From Gordonia rhizosphera NBRC 16068 (lineage in GTDB: Bacteria; Actinomycetota; Actinomycetes; Mycobacteriales; Mycobacteriaceae), in the NCBI RefSeq assembly GCF_000298195.1, contig NZ_BAHC01000028.1:1-64000 (forward strand): DNA of 64,000 bases, in the 5' to 3' direction. A program made the position numbers and the translations under genes. Shown here piece after piece: positions 35,306 to 43,011 of this stretch (within the stretch, counting starts at the first letter, position 1; each line of letters starts with the position of its first letter). The notes under the pieces were generated by a model. It saw only the letters and a program-made list of their open reading frames with translations. It had not been told where the DNA came from and did not search any database.

Positions 35306-36781
35306 ATGCCAGCACTGCCCGCATCCGTGCGTGACGCGCTCAAACGCGATCACACGATCACCGCATGGGATCCCGAGGACGAGCAGGCCTGGGAGGCGGG
35401 CAACGCCGCCATCGCGAAGCGCAACCTGGTCTGGTCGGTGATCTGCGAGCACGTCGGCTTCTCGATCTGGTCGCTGTTCTCGGTGATGGCGTTGTTCATG
35501 GGGCCCGAGTACGGCATCAGCCTCGACCAGAAGTTCATCATCGGCGCCACCGCCACCCTGGTCGGCTCCTGCCTGCGCATCCCCTACACCCAGGCCACTG
35601 CCCGATTCGGCGGGCGCAACTGGGCCATCTTCAGTGCGATCGTGCTGCTCATCCCCACCGGCCTCACCATGATGCTGATGATGAATCCGGGTGAGTTCGG
35701 CTTCGGCTGGTTCCTCGCGGTCGCGGCGCTGACCGGTTTCGGTGGCGGCAACTTCGCCTCGTCGATGACCAACATCAACGCCTTCTACCCGCAGCGGCTC
35801 AAGGGCTGGGCGCTCGGGCTCAACGCCGGCGGCGGCAACATCGGCGTGCCGGTGGTGCAGTTGATCGGTCTGGCCGTCATCTGGCTCGCCTCGGATCAGC
35901 CCGAGATCGTGTGCTCGATCTACCTGGTGGCCCTGGCCGTGGCCGGTGTCGGCGCGGCCATCTACATGGACAACCTCGACCACCAGACCTCCAGCGGCCG
36001 TGCGATGATCGACTGCCTCAAATACCGCGACACCTGGTTGATCTGCCTGCTCTACGTCGGCACCTTCGGTTCATTCATCGGTTTCGGTTTCGCCTTCAGC
36101 CAGGTCCTCAACATTAGCTTCACCTCGGCGGGGGCCGCCAAGCCGGCGCTGGCCGCGGCGTCGATCGCCTGGATCGGTCCGCTGCTCGGTTCGCTGTCCC
36201 GGCCCTACGGCGGCAAGCTGGCCGACCGCATCGGCGGCGGCAGGGTGACCCTGTACTCCTTCGTCGCGATGACCGCCTCGGCCGCGGTCCTCGTCGTCGC
36301 CGGCACGATCGCCGACACCAACGGCAAGGTGATCACCGGCCCCATTCTCACCACGTTCGTCATCGCCTTCATCGCGCTGTTCCTGATCTCGGGTATCGCG
36401 AACGGCTCGGTGTACAAGATCATCCCGACGATCTGGGAGCACAAGTCCGCGCACCTCACCGCTCTCAACGCGGTGGGTAAGACCAAGTGGTCGCGCAGCA
36501 TGTCCGGCGCCTTGATCGGAATCGCCGGAGCCGCAGGTGGTCTCGGTGGTGTCGGCATCAATCTCGTGCTGCGGGCGAGCTACAAGTCGAATCAGTCGGC
36601 CACCTTCGCGTTCTGGGTCTTCATGGTCTTCTACGTCGTCGCCGGGGTGATCACCTGGTGGTTCTACGCCCGCCGTCCGATCGTCCTCGGCGAGACCACC
36701 GATCTGGCCGTGGCCGACCCCGCCGCGGTCTCGGGACACCTGACCGGAGAGATCGGCACCACCGACAAGGCCATGGCCTGA
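35306..36781 (+). CDS. narK: Nitrate/nitrite transporter of the MFS NNP family
   Basis: This 491-aa protein has about 12 membrane helices and nitrate-signature glycine-rich helices: GFGGGNFASSMTNINAFYP (helix 5) and ANGSVYKIIPTIWE (helix 11 side). It imports nitrate or exchanges nitrite. It heads the operon narK-nirB-nirD-hemD/wHTH-cbiX; nirB begins 58 bp downstream. No assimilatory nitrate reductase gene is inside the window, so nitrate reduction must be encoded elsewhere or nitrite is imported directly. Confidence 0.93.
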   Translation: MPALPASVRDALKRDHTITAWDPEDEQAWEAGNAAIAKRNLVWSVICEHVGFSIWSLFSVMALFMGPEYGISLDQKFIIGATATLVGSCLRIPYTQATARFGGRNWAIFSAIVLLIPTGLTMMLMMNPGEFGFGWFLAVAALTGFGGGNFASSMTNINAFYPQRLKGWALGLNAGGGNIGVPVVQLIGLAVIWLASDQPEIVCSIYLVALAVAGVGAAIYMDNLDHQTSSGRAMIDCLKYRDTWLICLLYVGTFGSFIGFGFAFSQVLNISFTSAGAAKPALAAASIAWIGPLLGSLSRPYGGKLADRIGGGRVTLYSFVAMTASAAVLVVAGTIADTNGKVITGPILTTFVIAFIALFLISGIANGSVYKIIPTIWEHKSAHLTALNAVGKTKWSRSMSGALIGIAGAAGGLGGVGINLVLRASYKSNQSATFAFWVFMVFYVVAGVITWWFYARRPIVLGETTDLAVADPAAVSGHLTGEIGTTDKAMA

Positions 36782-36839
36782 CCGACCGGTCCGCGACGCC
36801 GCCGGTGTCGTGAGCCGCGAGTTCCTCGAGGAGTTACCA

Positions 36840-39365
36840 GTGACCAACGAATCCAAAACAGTCGTCGTGGTCGGCCACGGCATGGTCGGACACCGTTTCG
36901 TTCAGACCCTTCGCGATCGCGACACCGCGGACACCTGGCGAGTGGAGGTGGTGTGCGAGGAAGCCGATCCCGCCTACGACCGCGTGGGGCTGTCGTCCTA
37001 TGTCGGTGCGTGGCAGCGTGATCTGCTGGCGCTGCAGGGCAACACCTATGCCGGAGACGAGCGCGTCATCACCCACCTCGGGGAGGCGGTCACCGGGATC
37101 GACCGTGCCGCGCGCCGGGTCACCACCAGCGCCGGGCGCGAGATCGACTACGACGCGCTGGTTCTGGCGACCGGGTCGTACGCCTTCGTGCCGCCGGTGC
37201 CCGGCCACGATCACGAGAAGTGCTTCGTGTACCGCACCCTCGACGACCTCGACGAGATCCGGGCCACCGCCGAGGCCGCCGGTCCCGGCGCACCCGGCAT
37301 CGTTGTCGGCGGCGGCCTGCTCGGCCTCGAGGCGGCCAACGCGCTGAAGCTGATGGGGATGACCCCGCACGTGGTGGAGTTCGCACCCCGGCTCATGCCG
37401 ATGCAGGTCGACGACGGCGGCGGCGCGGTCCTGAAGAACCTCGTCACCGAACTCGGGCTCGTGGTGCACACCGGCGTGGGCACGGCGAACATCGCCGACG
37501 GTGAGGCAGGCGGACTGAGGGTCACCCTGTCCGACGAGACGGAGCTCGATGCCGCCCTGGTCGTGTTCTCGGCCGGTGTCCGACCGCGCGACCAACTGGC
37601 CCGCGACGCCGGCCTCGCGATCGGTGAGCGCGGAGGTGTCCTGGTGGACGATGTCTGCCGCACCGACGATCCGGCCATCTTCGCCATCGGTGAGGTGGCC
37701 GCCGTGGAGGGCCGCTGCTATGGCCTGGTCGCCCCTGGTTACAGCACCGCCGAGGTCGTCGCCGATCAGCTGCTCGGTGCCGACTCGACGTTCCCCGGTG
37801 CGGACATGTCCACCAAGCTGAAGCTCCTCGGCGTGGATGTCGCGAGTTTCGGCGATGCGATGGGCGCCACGGATAACGCGCTGGAGATCGTCTACCACGA
37901 TCCGGTGGCCGGGCGCTACGCCAAGGTCGTGGTGTCCGACGACGCCAAGACCCTCCTCGGCGGCATCCTGGTCGGCGACGCATCGGCCTACGCCATGCTC
38001 AAGCCGATGGTCGGCCGGGAGATCCCCGGCGATCCGGCGGCACTCATCGCCCCGGCCGGTGGGCCGGCGGTCGGCATCGACGCGCTGCCCGACGACGCCG
38101 AGATCTGTTCCTGCAACGGTGTCTCCAAGGGCACGATCTGCTCGGCGATCGCCGCGGGCGCGTGCGAGATCGCCGACATCAAGAAGGAGACCTGCGCGGG
38201 CACGACGTGCGGTGGCTGTGTGCCGAGTATCAAGCAACTGCTCGAGGCCTCCGGGGTGGAACTGTCCAAGTCACTGTGCGAACACTTCGAACAGTCACGT
38301 CGGGAACTGTTCGAGATCGTCGCGGTCACCGGCATCCGCACCTTCTCCGCGCTCATCGACGCCTACGGCACCGGACAGGGCTGTGAGATCTGCAAGCCGA
38401 CGGTGGCGTCGATCCTGGCGTCGACGTCGAGCGACCACATCCTCGACGGTGAGCAGATGTCGCTGCAGGACACCAACGACCACTTCCTGGCCAACCTGCA
38501 GAAGAACGGCTCCTACTCGGTGGTGCCCCGGATACCCGGCGGGGAGGTCACCCCCGAACAGCTCATCGTCATCGGCGAGATCGCCCGCGACTTCGGTCTC
38601 TACACGAAGATCACCGGGGGACAGCGCATCGACCTGTTCGGTGCCCGCGTGGACCAACTCCCGCTGATCTGGCGGCGCCTCGTCGACGCCGGCATGGAAT
38701 CGGGCCACGCGTACGGCAAGAGTCTGCGGACCGTGAAGAGCTGCGTCGGGTCCACGTGGTGCCGCTACGGCGTGCAGGACTCCGTGGGCATGGCGGTGTT
38801 CCTGGAGAAGCGCTACCGGGGTCTGCGGTCACCGCACAAACTGAAGTTCGGGGTGTCGGGCTGCGCCCGCGAGTGTGCCGAGGCGCGGGGCAAGGACGTG
38901 GGCGTGATCGCCACCGAGAACGGCTGGAACCTGTACGTCGCGGGCAACGGTGGCCAGAGCCCGAAGCACGCCCAGCTGCTGGCGAGCGGGGTGGATGACG
39001 CGACGCTCGTCGCCTACATTGATCGGTATCTGATGTTCTACATCCGCACCGCCGATCGTCTGCAGCGCACGGCACCGTGGCTGGAGTCGTTGGAGGGGGG
39101 ACTCGATCATCTGAAGGCAGTGGTCTGTGAAGACGGTCTGGGACTGGCCGCCGACCTCGAGTCGGCCATGGAGCGACACGTCGCCGGCTACCGCGACGAG
39201 TGGGCCGCGGTGCTCGAAGACGAGGACAAGCTCAAGCGGTTCGTCTCGTTCGTCAACGCGCCGGAGGTCGCCGACCCGACCATCAGATTCACCGAGACGG
39301 AGCGCAAGGTGCCGGTACTGCTGGACATGCCGACCGTGCGGGATACCGAAGGAGTACCGACATGA
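36840..39365 (+). CDS. nirB: Nitrite reductase [NAD(P)H] large subunit
   Basis: This 841-aa protein starts at GTG with GAGGAG upstream (GTG 36810 is an alternative). In order: FAD domain (VVGHGMVGHRF), NAD domain (VVGGGLLGLEAA), two BFD-like [2Fe-2S] regions (CSCNGVSKGTIC ... CAGTTCGGC, then CEICKP), a ferredoxin half-domain, and the siroheme/[4Fe-4S] site with C-x5-C (CVGSTWC) and C-x3-C (GCAREC). It reduces nitrite to ammonium with six electrons from NAD(P)H. Its stop overlaps nirD by 4 bp. Confidence 0.96.
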   Translation: MTNESKTVVVVGHGMVGHRFVQTLRDRDTADTWRVEVVCEEADPAYDRVGLSSYVGAWQRDLLALQGNTYAGDERVITHLGEAVTGIDRAARRVTTSAGREIDYDALVLATGSYAFVPPVPGHDHEKCFVYRTLDDLDEIRATAEAAGPGAPGIVVGGGLLGLEAANALKLMGMTPHVVEFAPRLMPMQVDDGGGAVLKNLVTELGLVVHTGVGTANIADGEAGGLRVTLSDETELDAALVVFSAGVRPRDQLARDAGLAIGERGGVLVDDVCRTDDPAIFAIGEVAAVEGRCYGLVAPGYSTAEVVADQLLGADSTFPGADMSTKLKLLGVDVASFGDAMGATDNALEIVYHDPVAGRYAKVVVSDDAKTLLGGILVGDASAYAMLKPMVGREIPGDPAALIAPAGGPAVGIDALPDDAEICSCNGVSKGTICSAIAAGACEIADIKKETCAGTTCGGCVPSIKQLLEASGVELSKSLCEHFEQSRRELFEIVAVTGIRTFSALIDAYGTGQGCEICKPTVASILASTSSDHILDGEQMSLQDTNDHFLANLQKNGSYSVVPRIPGGEVTPEQLIVIGEIARDFGLYTKITGGQRIDLFGARVDQLPLIWRRLVDAGMESGHAYGKSLRTVKSCVGSTWCRYGVQDSVGMAVFLEKRYRGLRSPHKLKFGVSGCARECAEARGKDVGVIATENGWNLYVAGNGGQSPKHAQLLASGVDDATLVAYIDRYLMFYIRTADRLQRTAPWLESLEGGLDHLKAVVCEDGLGLAADLESAMERHVAGYRDEWAAVLEDEDKLKRFVSFVNAPEVADPTIRFTETERKVPVLLDMPTVRDTEGVPT

Positions 39366-39754
39366 CCATCACCGACGAACAGGTCACCGGGACATGGGTA
39401 CGCGCCTGCGCGCTGGCCGACCTCACGGTCGGGCGCGGTGTCGCGGTGCTGGGCCCCGACTATGAACAGGCCGCACTGTTCCGCATCCCGGCGTACGAGA
39501 CCGACCGGGAAGCCGCCGCCGGCCGGACCCGCCTGCACGCCATCGGCAACATCGACCCGTTCGCGCGCGCGGCTGTGCTGTCGCGCGGAGTGACCGGGGA
39601 TCGGTCCGGCGAGCCGACGGTGGCCAGCCCGCTGGGCAAACAGGTGTTCTCGCTACGTACGGGTATCTGCCTCGACGACGAGTCGACTCAGGTGCCCAGT
39701 TATGCCGTCAGGATCGTCGACGACGTCGTCGAGATCTACTTCCCGGAGGGATGA
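39362..39754 (+). CDS. nirD: Nitrite reductase [NAD(P)H] small subunit
   Basis: This 130-aa Rieske-fold small subunit has VRACALADL at the start, the FSLRTGICLDDESTQVPSYAVRIVDDVVEIYF end, and no cluster-binding Cys/His pairs, as is normal for NirD. It is required with NirB for NADH-linked nitrite reduction. ATGA overlaps occur on both sides (nirB stop and the hemD-like start). Confidence 0.95.
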   Translation: MTITDEQVTGTWVRACALADLTVGRGVAVLGPDYEQAALFRIPAYETDREAAAGRTRLHAIGNIDPFARAAVLSRGVTGDRSGEPTVASPLGKQVFSLRTGICLDDESTQVPSYAVRIVDDVVEIYFPEG

Positions 39755-40932
39755 CAATCAACAAGACCCACGCAGGATCCACCGACGTGGCCGACCCGCT
39801 GCCGCTGGTGGGGTTCACTGTCGGCATCACCGCCGCCCGGCGCGCCGACGAGTTCGCCGCGCTGCTCACCCGCCGCGGTGCGGAGGTGATGATGGCCCCG
39901 ACGATCCGGATCCTCCCGCTCGTCGACGACACCGAACTCGAGCGCGTCACCGATGCGATCATCGCCGACCCACCCGACATCATGGTCGCCACCACCGGTA
40001 TCGGTTTTCGTGGCTGGGTCGAGGCCGCCGACGGGTGGGGCAACGTCGAACCCCTCCTCGGTGCACTCGGCAAGAGCCGGCTGATCGCCCGTGGCCCGAA
40101 GGCCAAGGGTGCCATCCGCGCGGCCGGGTTGCGGGAGGAATGGTCACCGGAGAGCGAATCGTCGTCGGAGGTGCTCGACCTTCTGCTCGAGGAGGGCGTC
40201 GACGGGGTGCGCATCGCGGTGCAGCTGCACGGCGCGACGACCGAGTGGGAGCCACTGCCGGACTTCTGTGCTGTGCTGCGCGCCGCCGGCGCGCGGGTGG
40301 TGCCGGTTCCGGTCTACCGCTGGAACATGCACCCCGACGTGGACCGGATCGACCGGATGATCACCGGGGTGATCCGTGGCGACCTCGACGCGATCACCTT
40401 CACCAGTGCCCCGGCCGCGGCGTCGATCCTGACCCGCGCCAAGGACCTGGGCAAACTGACGCAGTTCGTGCACGCGATGCGCACCGCCGTCGCGGTGGTG
40501 TGCGTCGGGTCGGTGACCGCGGCCCCGCTGGAGGCGTTGCAGATCCCCACCATCTATCCGAAGCGGTTCCGACTCGGTGCGCTGGCGCGGCTGATCACCG
40601 ACGAACTTCCGCGGCGTGGTCACAATCTGCGGGTTCACGGCCACGACACCGCTATCCACGGTCAGGCCGTGGTGGTCGACGGGGAACTGCGGGACCTGTC
40701 GGCGACCAGTCTGATCATGCTCAAGGCCCTGGCCAAGAGCCCCGGAGCGGTGGTCTCGCGGCGGGATCTGCTCGCGGCGCTGCCGGGCGACAGTTCTGAC
40801 ACCCATGCCGTCGAGGTCGCGGTGGCACGACTGCGTGCGGCGCTCGGCGATCCGAAGATGATCCAGACGGTGGTCAAGCGCGGTTACCGCCTCGCGGTCG
40901 ATCTGGAGTACGAGGAGGAGGACGGCGAATGA
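39751..40932 (+). CDS. Uroporphyrinogen-III synthase-like domain fused to an OmpR-type winged helix
   Basis: This 393-aa protein has a HemD-like bilobal domain (residues about 20-280: VGITAARRADEFAALLTRRGAEV, ITFTSAPAAASIL, VCVGSVTAAPLE). A C-terminal DNA-binding winged helix follows (about 300-385: LSATSLIMLKALAKSPGAVVSRRDLLAAL, AVEVAVARLRAALGDP, VVKRGYRLAV). It is the counterpart of Rv0260c. It may sense a tetrapyrrole precursor and control siroheme or nitrite genes, or make uroporphyrinogen III for NirB siroheme. It is coupled by 4-bp overlaps to nirD and to the chelatase gene. Confidence 0.92.
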   Translation: MTINKTHAGSTDVADPLPLVGFTVGITAARRADEFAALLTRRGAEVMMAPTIRILPLVDDTELERVTDAIIADPPDIMVATTGIGFRGWVEAADGWGNVEPLLGALGKSRLIARGPKAKGAIRAAGLREEWSPESESSSEVLDLLLEEGVDGVRIAVQLHGATTEWEPLPDFCAVLRAAGARVVPVPVYRWNMHPDVDRIDRMITGVIRGDLDAITFTSAPAAASILTRAKDLGKLTQFVHAMRTAVAVVCVGSVTAAPLEALQIPTIYPKRFRLGALARLITDELPRRGHNLRVHGHDTAIHGQAVVVDGELRDLSATSLIMLKALAKSPGAVVSRRDLLAALPGDSSDTHAVEVAVARLRAALGDPKMIQTVVKRGYRLAVDLEYEEEDGE

Positions 40933-41660
40933 CCGTCGAGCACCTGTTGCCCTTCGGCGACCGCCTACGCGACGTCAGTCCGGTGCTGGTCGCACACGGC
41001 ACCCGAAATCCCCATGGCGTCAACGTGATCGCCCAGATCGCCGAGGCGGTCAGCGACCGTGTCGGCACCACGCGCACCGCCTTCGTCGACGTGCTCGGAC
41101 CGAACCCGGCCGAGGTCATCGCCGACGCGCCCCGGCCCGCGGTCCTCGTCCCGGCCTTCCTCGCGTCGGGTTATCACGTGCGGCAGGACATCCCCCAGCA
41201 TGTCGCCGCCGCGGGGCGCCCGGACACCATCGTGACCCGCGCCCTCGGGCCGGACCCGGCGATCGCCGCGGTGCTGCGCCTGCGCCTGATCGAGGCCGGG
41301 TGGGAACCGGGGGATGCAGTGGTGCTGGCCGCTGCCGGATCGTCCGACGAGAGTGCCTGCGGCCAGACCTATCTCGCGGCCCGGCAGCTCGAGTCCCTCA
41401 TCGGCGGTCGGATCGAGGTGGGTTTCATCACCACCGCGAGCCCGTCGGTGCCCGACGCCGTCGAACGCGCCTCCCGGCACGGTCGCCGGGTCGTGATCGC
41501 CGCCAACCTGCTCGCACCGGGCCTGTTCCACGAGCGACTGCACACCTATGGAGCCGACGCGGTGTCCGACCCGCTCGGCGTGGACCGGCGCATCGTCGAC
41601 CTCATCGTCACGCGGATGCGCGCGGCCGTCAGCCCGTACCGTCGCCGCACCGCCGCCTGA
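40929..41660 (+). CDS. Sirohydrochlorin chelatase-like protein (CbiX/SirB family)
   Basis: This 243-aa protein has the chelatase signature near the N-terminus (PVLVAHGTRNPHG, with the metal-binding His) and a repeated half (VLAAAGSSDESACG), that is, two CbiX modules. The second HGS-type motif lacks the His. It would insert iron into sirohydrochlorin to give siroheme, the NirB cofactor, which explains its place as last gene of the operon. It is the Rv0259c counterpart. Confidence 0.9.
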   Translation: MTVEHLLPFGDRLRDVSPVLVAHGTRNPHGVNVIAQIAEAVSDRVGTTRTAFVDVLGPNPAEVIADAPRPAVLVPAFLASGYHVRQDIPQHVAAAGRPDTIVTRALGPDPAIAAVLRLRLIEAGWEPGDAVVLAAAGSSDESACGQTYLAARQLESLIGGRIEVGFITTASPSVPDAVERASRHGRRVVIAANLLAPGLFHERLHTYGADAVSDPLGVDRRIVDLIVTRMRAAVSPYRRRTAA

Positions 41661-41758
41661 CGCCCCTGTACGCCTCCGGCAGGTTTTCCGCCGGAAGTCG
41701 GTTCGTCCCCTAGCTGCAGTTGGAGGGCGAACACGATTGCGGGGGAGGAACTTTCGGG

Positions 41759-42055
41759 CTAGGGGGCCCAGCGGTGGGCGCGGAGCGCCACGCGGCCCGC
41801 GTGGACCGCGACGCCTTCGGCGCGCAGGCGCTCCAGTTGGCGGTCGGCGAGATGTGCGGCCGGTCTCCCGCTCGCGGAGATGACGCGGTGCCAGGGTAGA
41901 TCCGCCGAGTCGGTCCGCATGATCCACCCGACGATCCGTGGACTCGACAACCCCGCCGCCGCGGCCAGGTCCCCATAGGTGGTGACCCGGCCGACGGGGA
42001 TCGCGGCGACCAACTCGCGGACCCGTTCCACGTCGTCGTCGGAGACGGACGCCAC
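41759..42055 (-). CDS. Alkyltransferase-like protein (ATL, MGMT family without Cys)
   Basis: This 98-aa MGMT C-terminal-like DNA-binding domain has GRVTTYGDLAAAAG and PRIVGWIMR. The active-site PCHRV of MGMT reads PWHRVI here, the Trp substitution that defines ATLs. ATLs bind O6-alkylguanine, cannot transfer the alkyl group, and flag the lesion for nucleotide excision repair. The neighbouring helicases adnAB and uvrD2 are repair proteins too, but not in the same operon. It is the Rv3204 counterpart. Confidence 0.92.
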   Translation of the reverse strand: MASVSDDDVERVRELVAAIPVGRVTTYGDLAAAAGLSSPRIVGWIMRTDSADLPWHRVISASGRPAAHLADRQLERLRAEGVAVHAGRVALRAHRWAP

Positions 42056-42056
42056 C

Positions 42057-42851
42057 TCAGCGGTGTCCGATCATCGCGCGGATCAAGCCTGCGGTGAGGT
42101 CGGGATCGTCGTAGGCGACCATGTGGCCGCAATCGGCCCGCACGACCTCGACGCTCTCGGCACGCTCGGCGGCGCAGGCCCGCAGAAACGCCTCCGACAC
42201 GAACGCAGGATCGACCCTCTCGGCGACGACGACGGTCGTCGGCACGCCGGCCGGTGGCAACACGAACGGCCGGGCCATCTCGCTCCACGCGGTCGCCGCC
42301 GCGGCGGCGGCCACCCGCCAGCCCACCCGGCCGTTGTCGAGGTCGATCAGATGCTCGGCGATCTCCTTGTCCAACAGTGCATCCGGGACATCGGCCCATC
42401 CCTCGGCGCGTTTCGCCGCACGCGCTGCGTCGGCGTCGGCGTAATCCCAGTGGGTGAGGCTGTCGGTGGCCACCTGCAGGGCCCACGCCGGGTCGAGACC
42501 CTGCGCCGGATCGAGTAGGACCAGACCGCGCACGACATCGGCACCGAGTGCGGCGGCGAGCCGGACGGCCACCGCACCACCGAACGAGTGGCCGACGACG
42601 ACGAACGGTCGGGCGTGGGCGGGGATGTGTTCGTCGACGACGGCGGTCAGCGCGTCCACGTGATGGTCGTACGACCATGGCGGGAGATGCGGCGAATGGC
42701 CGTGGCCGATCAGATCGGGCGCGACGACCCGAACGTCGGCCAGGTGCGCGGCCGCCAACGACTCCCACCGCCGGCCGTGCCCGGTCAGGCCGTGGATCGC
42801 CAGCACGCTGGGCGCGTCGGCGGGGCCGAAGACATGGGTCTGCAGGTGCAT
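42057..42851 (-). CDS. Alpha/beta hydrolase, lipase/esterase-like (LipV position)
   Basis: This 264-aa hydrolase has LAIHGLTGHG (oxyanion), DLIGHGHS, nucleophile elbow VVVGHSFGGAVA, Asp region VVAERVD, and a C-terminal His in CGHMVAYDD. The ATG at 42851 starts MHLQTHVFG; the frame up to 43322 reads through a tandem repeat and the divergent adnA start and is rejected. It ends one base before the ATL gene. By position it matches Rv3203 (lipV). The substrate is unknown. Confidence 0.9.
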   Translation of the reverse strand: MHLQTHVFGPADAPSVLAIHGLTGHGRRWESLAAAHLADVRVVAPDLIGHGHSPHLPPWSYDHHVDALTAVVDEHIPAHARPFVVVGHSFGGAVAVRLAAALGADVVRGLVLLDPAQGLDPAWALQVATDSLTHWDYADADAARAAKRAEGWADVPDALLDKEIAEHLIDLDNGRVGWRVAAAAAATAWSEMARPFVLPPAGVPTTVVVAERVDPAFVSEAFLRACAAERAESVEVVRADCGHMVAYDDPDLTAGLIRAMIGHR

Positions 42852-42864
42852 GCTGCCATCCTGC

Positions 42865-42970
42865 CGCAGGGTGGTCCGGCAGGGTGGGCTCGGCGGGGTG
42901 GGTTCGGCGGGGTGGGATCGGCAGGGTGGTCCGGCGGGGCGGGTTCGACGGGTGGGCTCGGCAGGGCGGT
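42865..42970. repeat. Tandem repeat, eight 12-14-bp units in the adnA / lipV promoter region
   Basis: Units of the form CGGCRGGGTGGGNT begin at 42865, 42877, 42891, 42905, 42919, 42932, 42946 and 42959, with one- or two-base differences. The array fills most of the 160-bp gap between the divergent lipV-like and adnA starts. The G-rich strand has many GGG/GGGG runs and could form quadruplex or slipped structures. Confidence 0.8.
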
Positions 42971-43011
42971 GCCCGAACGGCGCTGTCGGCGGGCCATGAT
43001 TCCATGGGGAC

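Noticed and set aside
42865-42970. CRISPR array
   Set aside because: Units are 12-14 bp, directly abutting, with no unique spacers and no cas genes.
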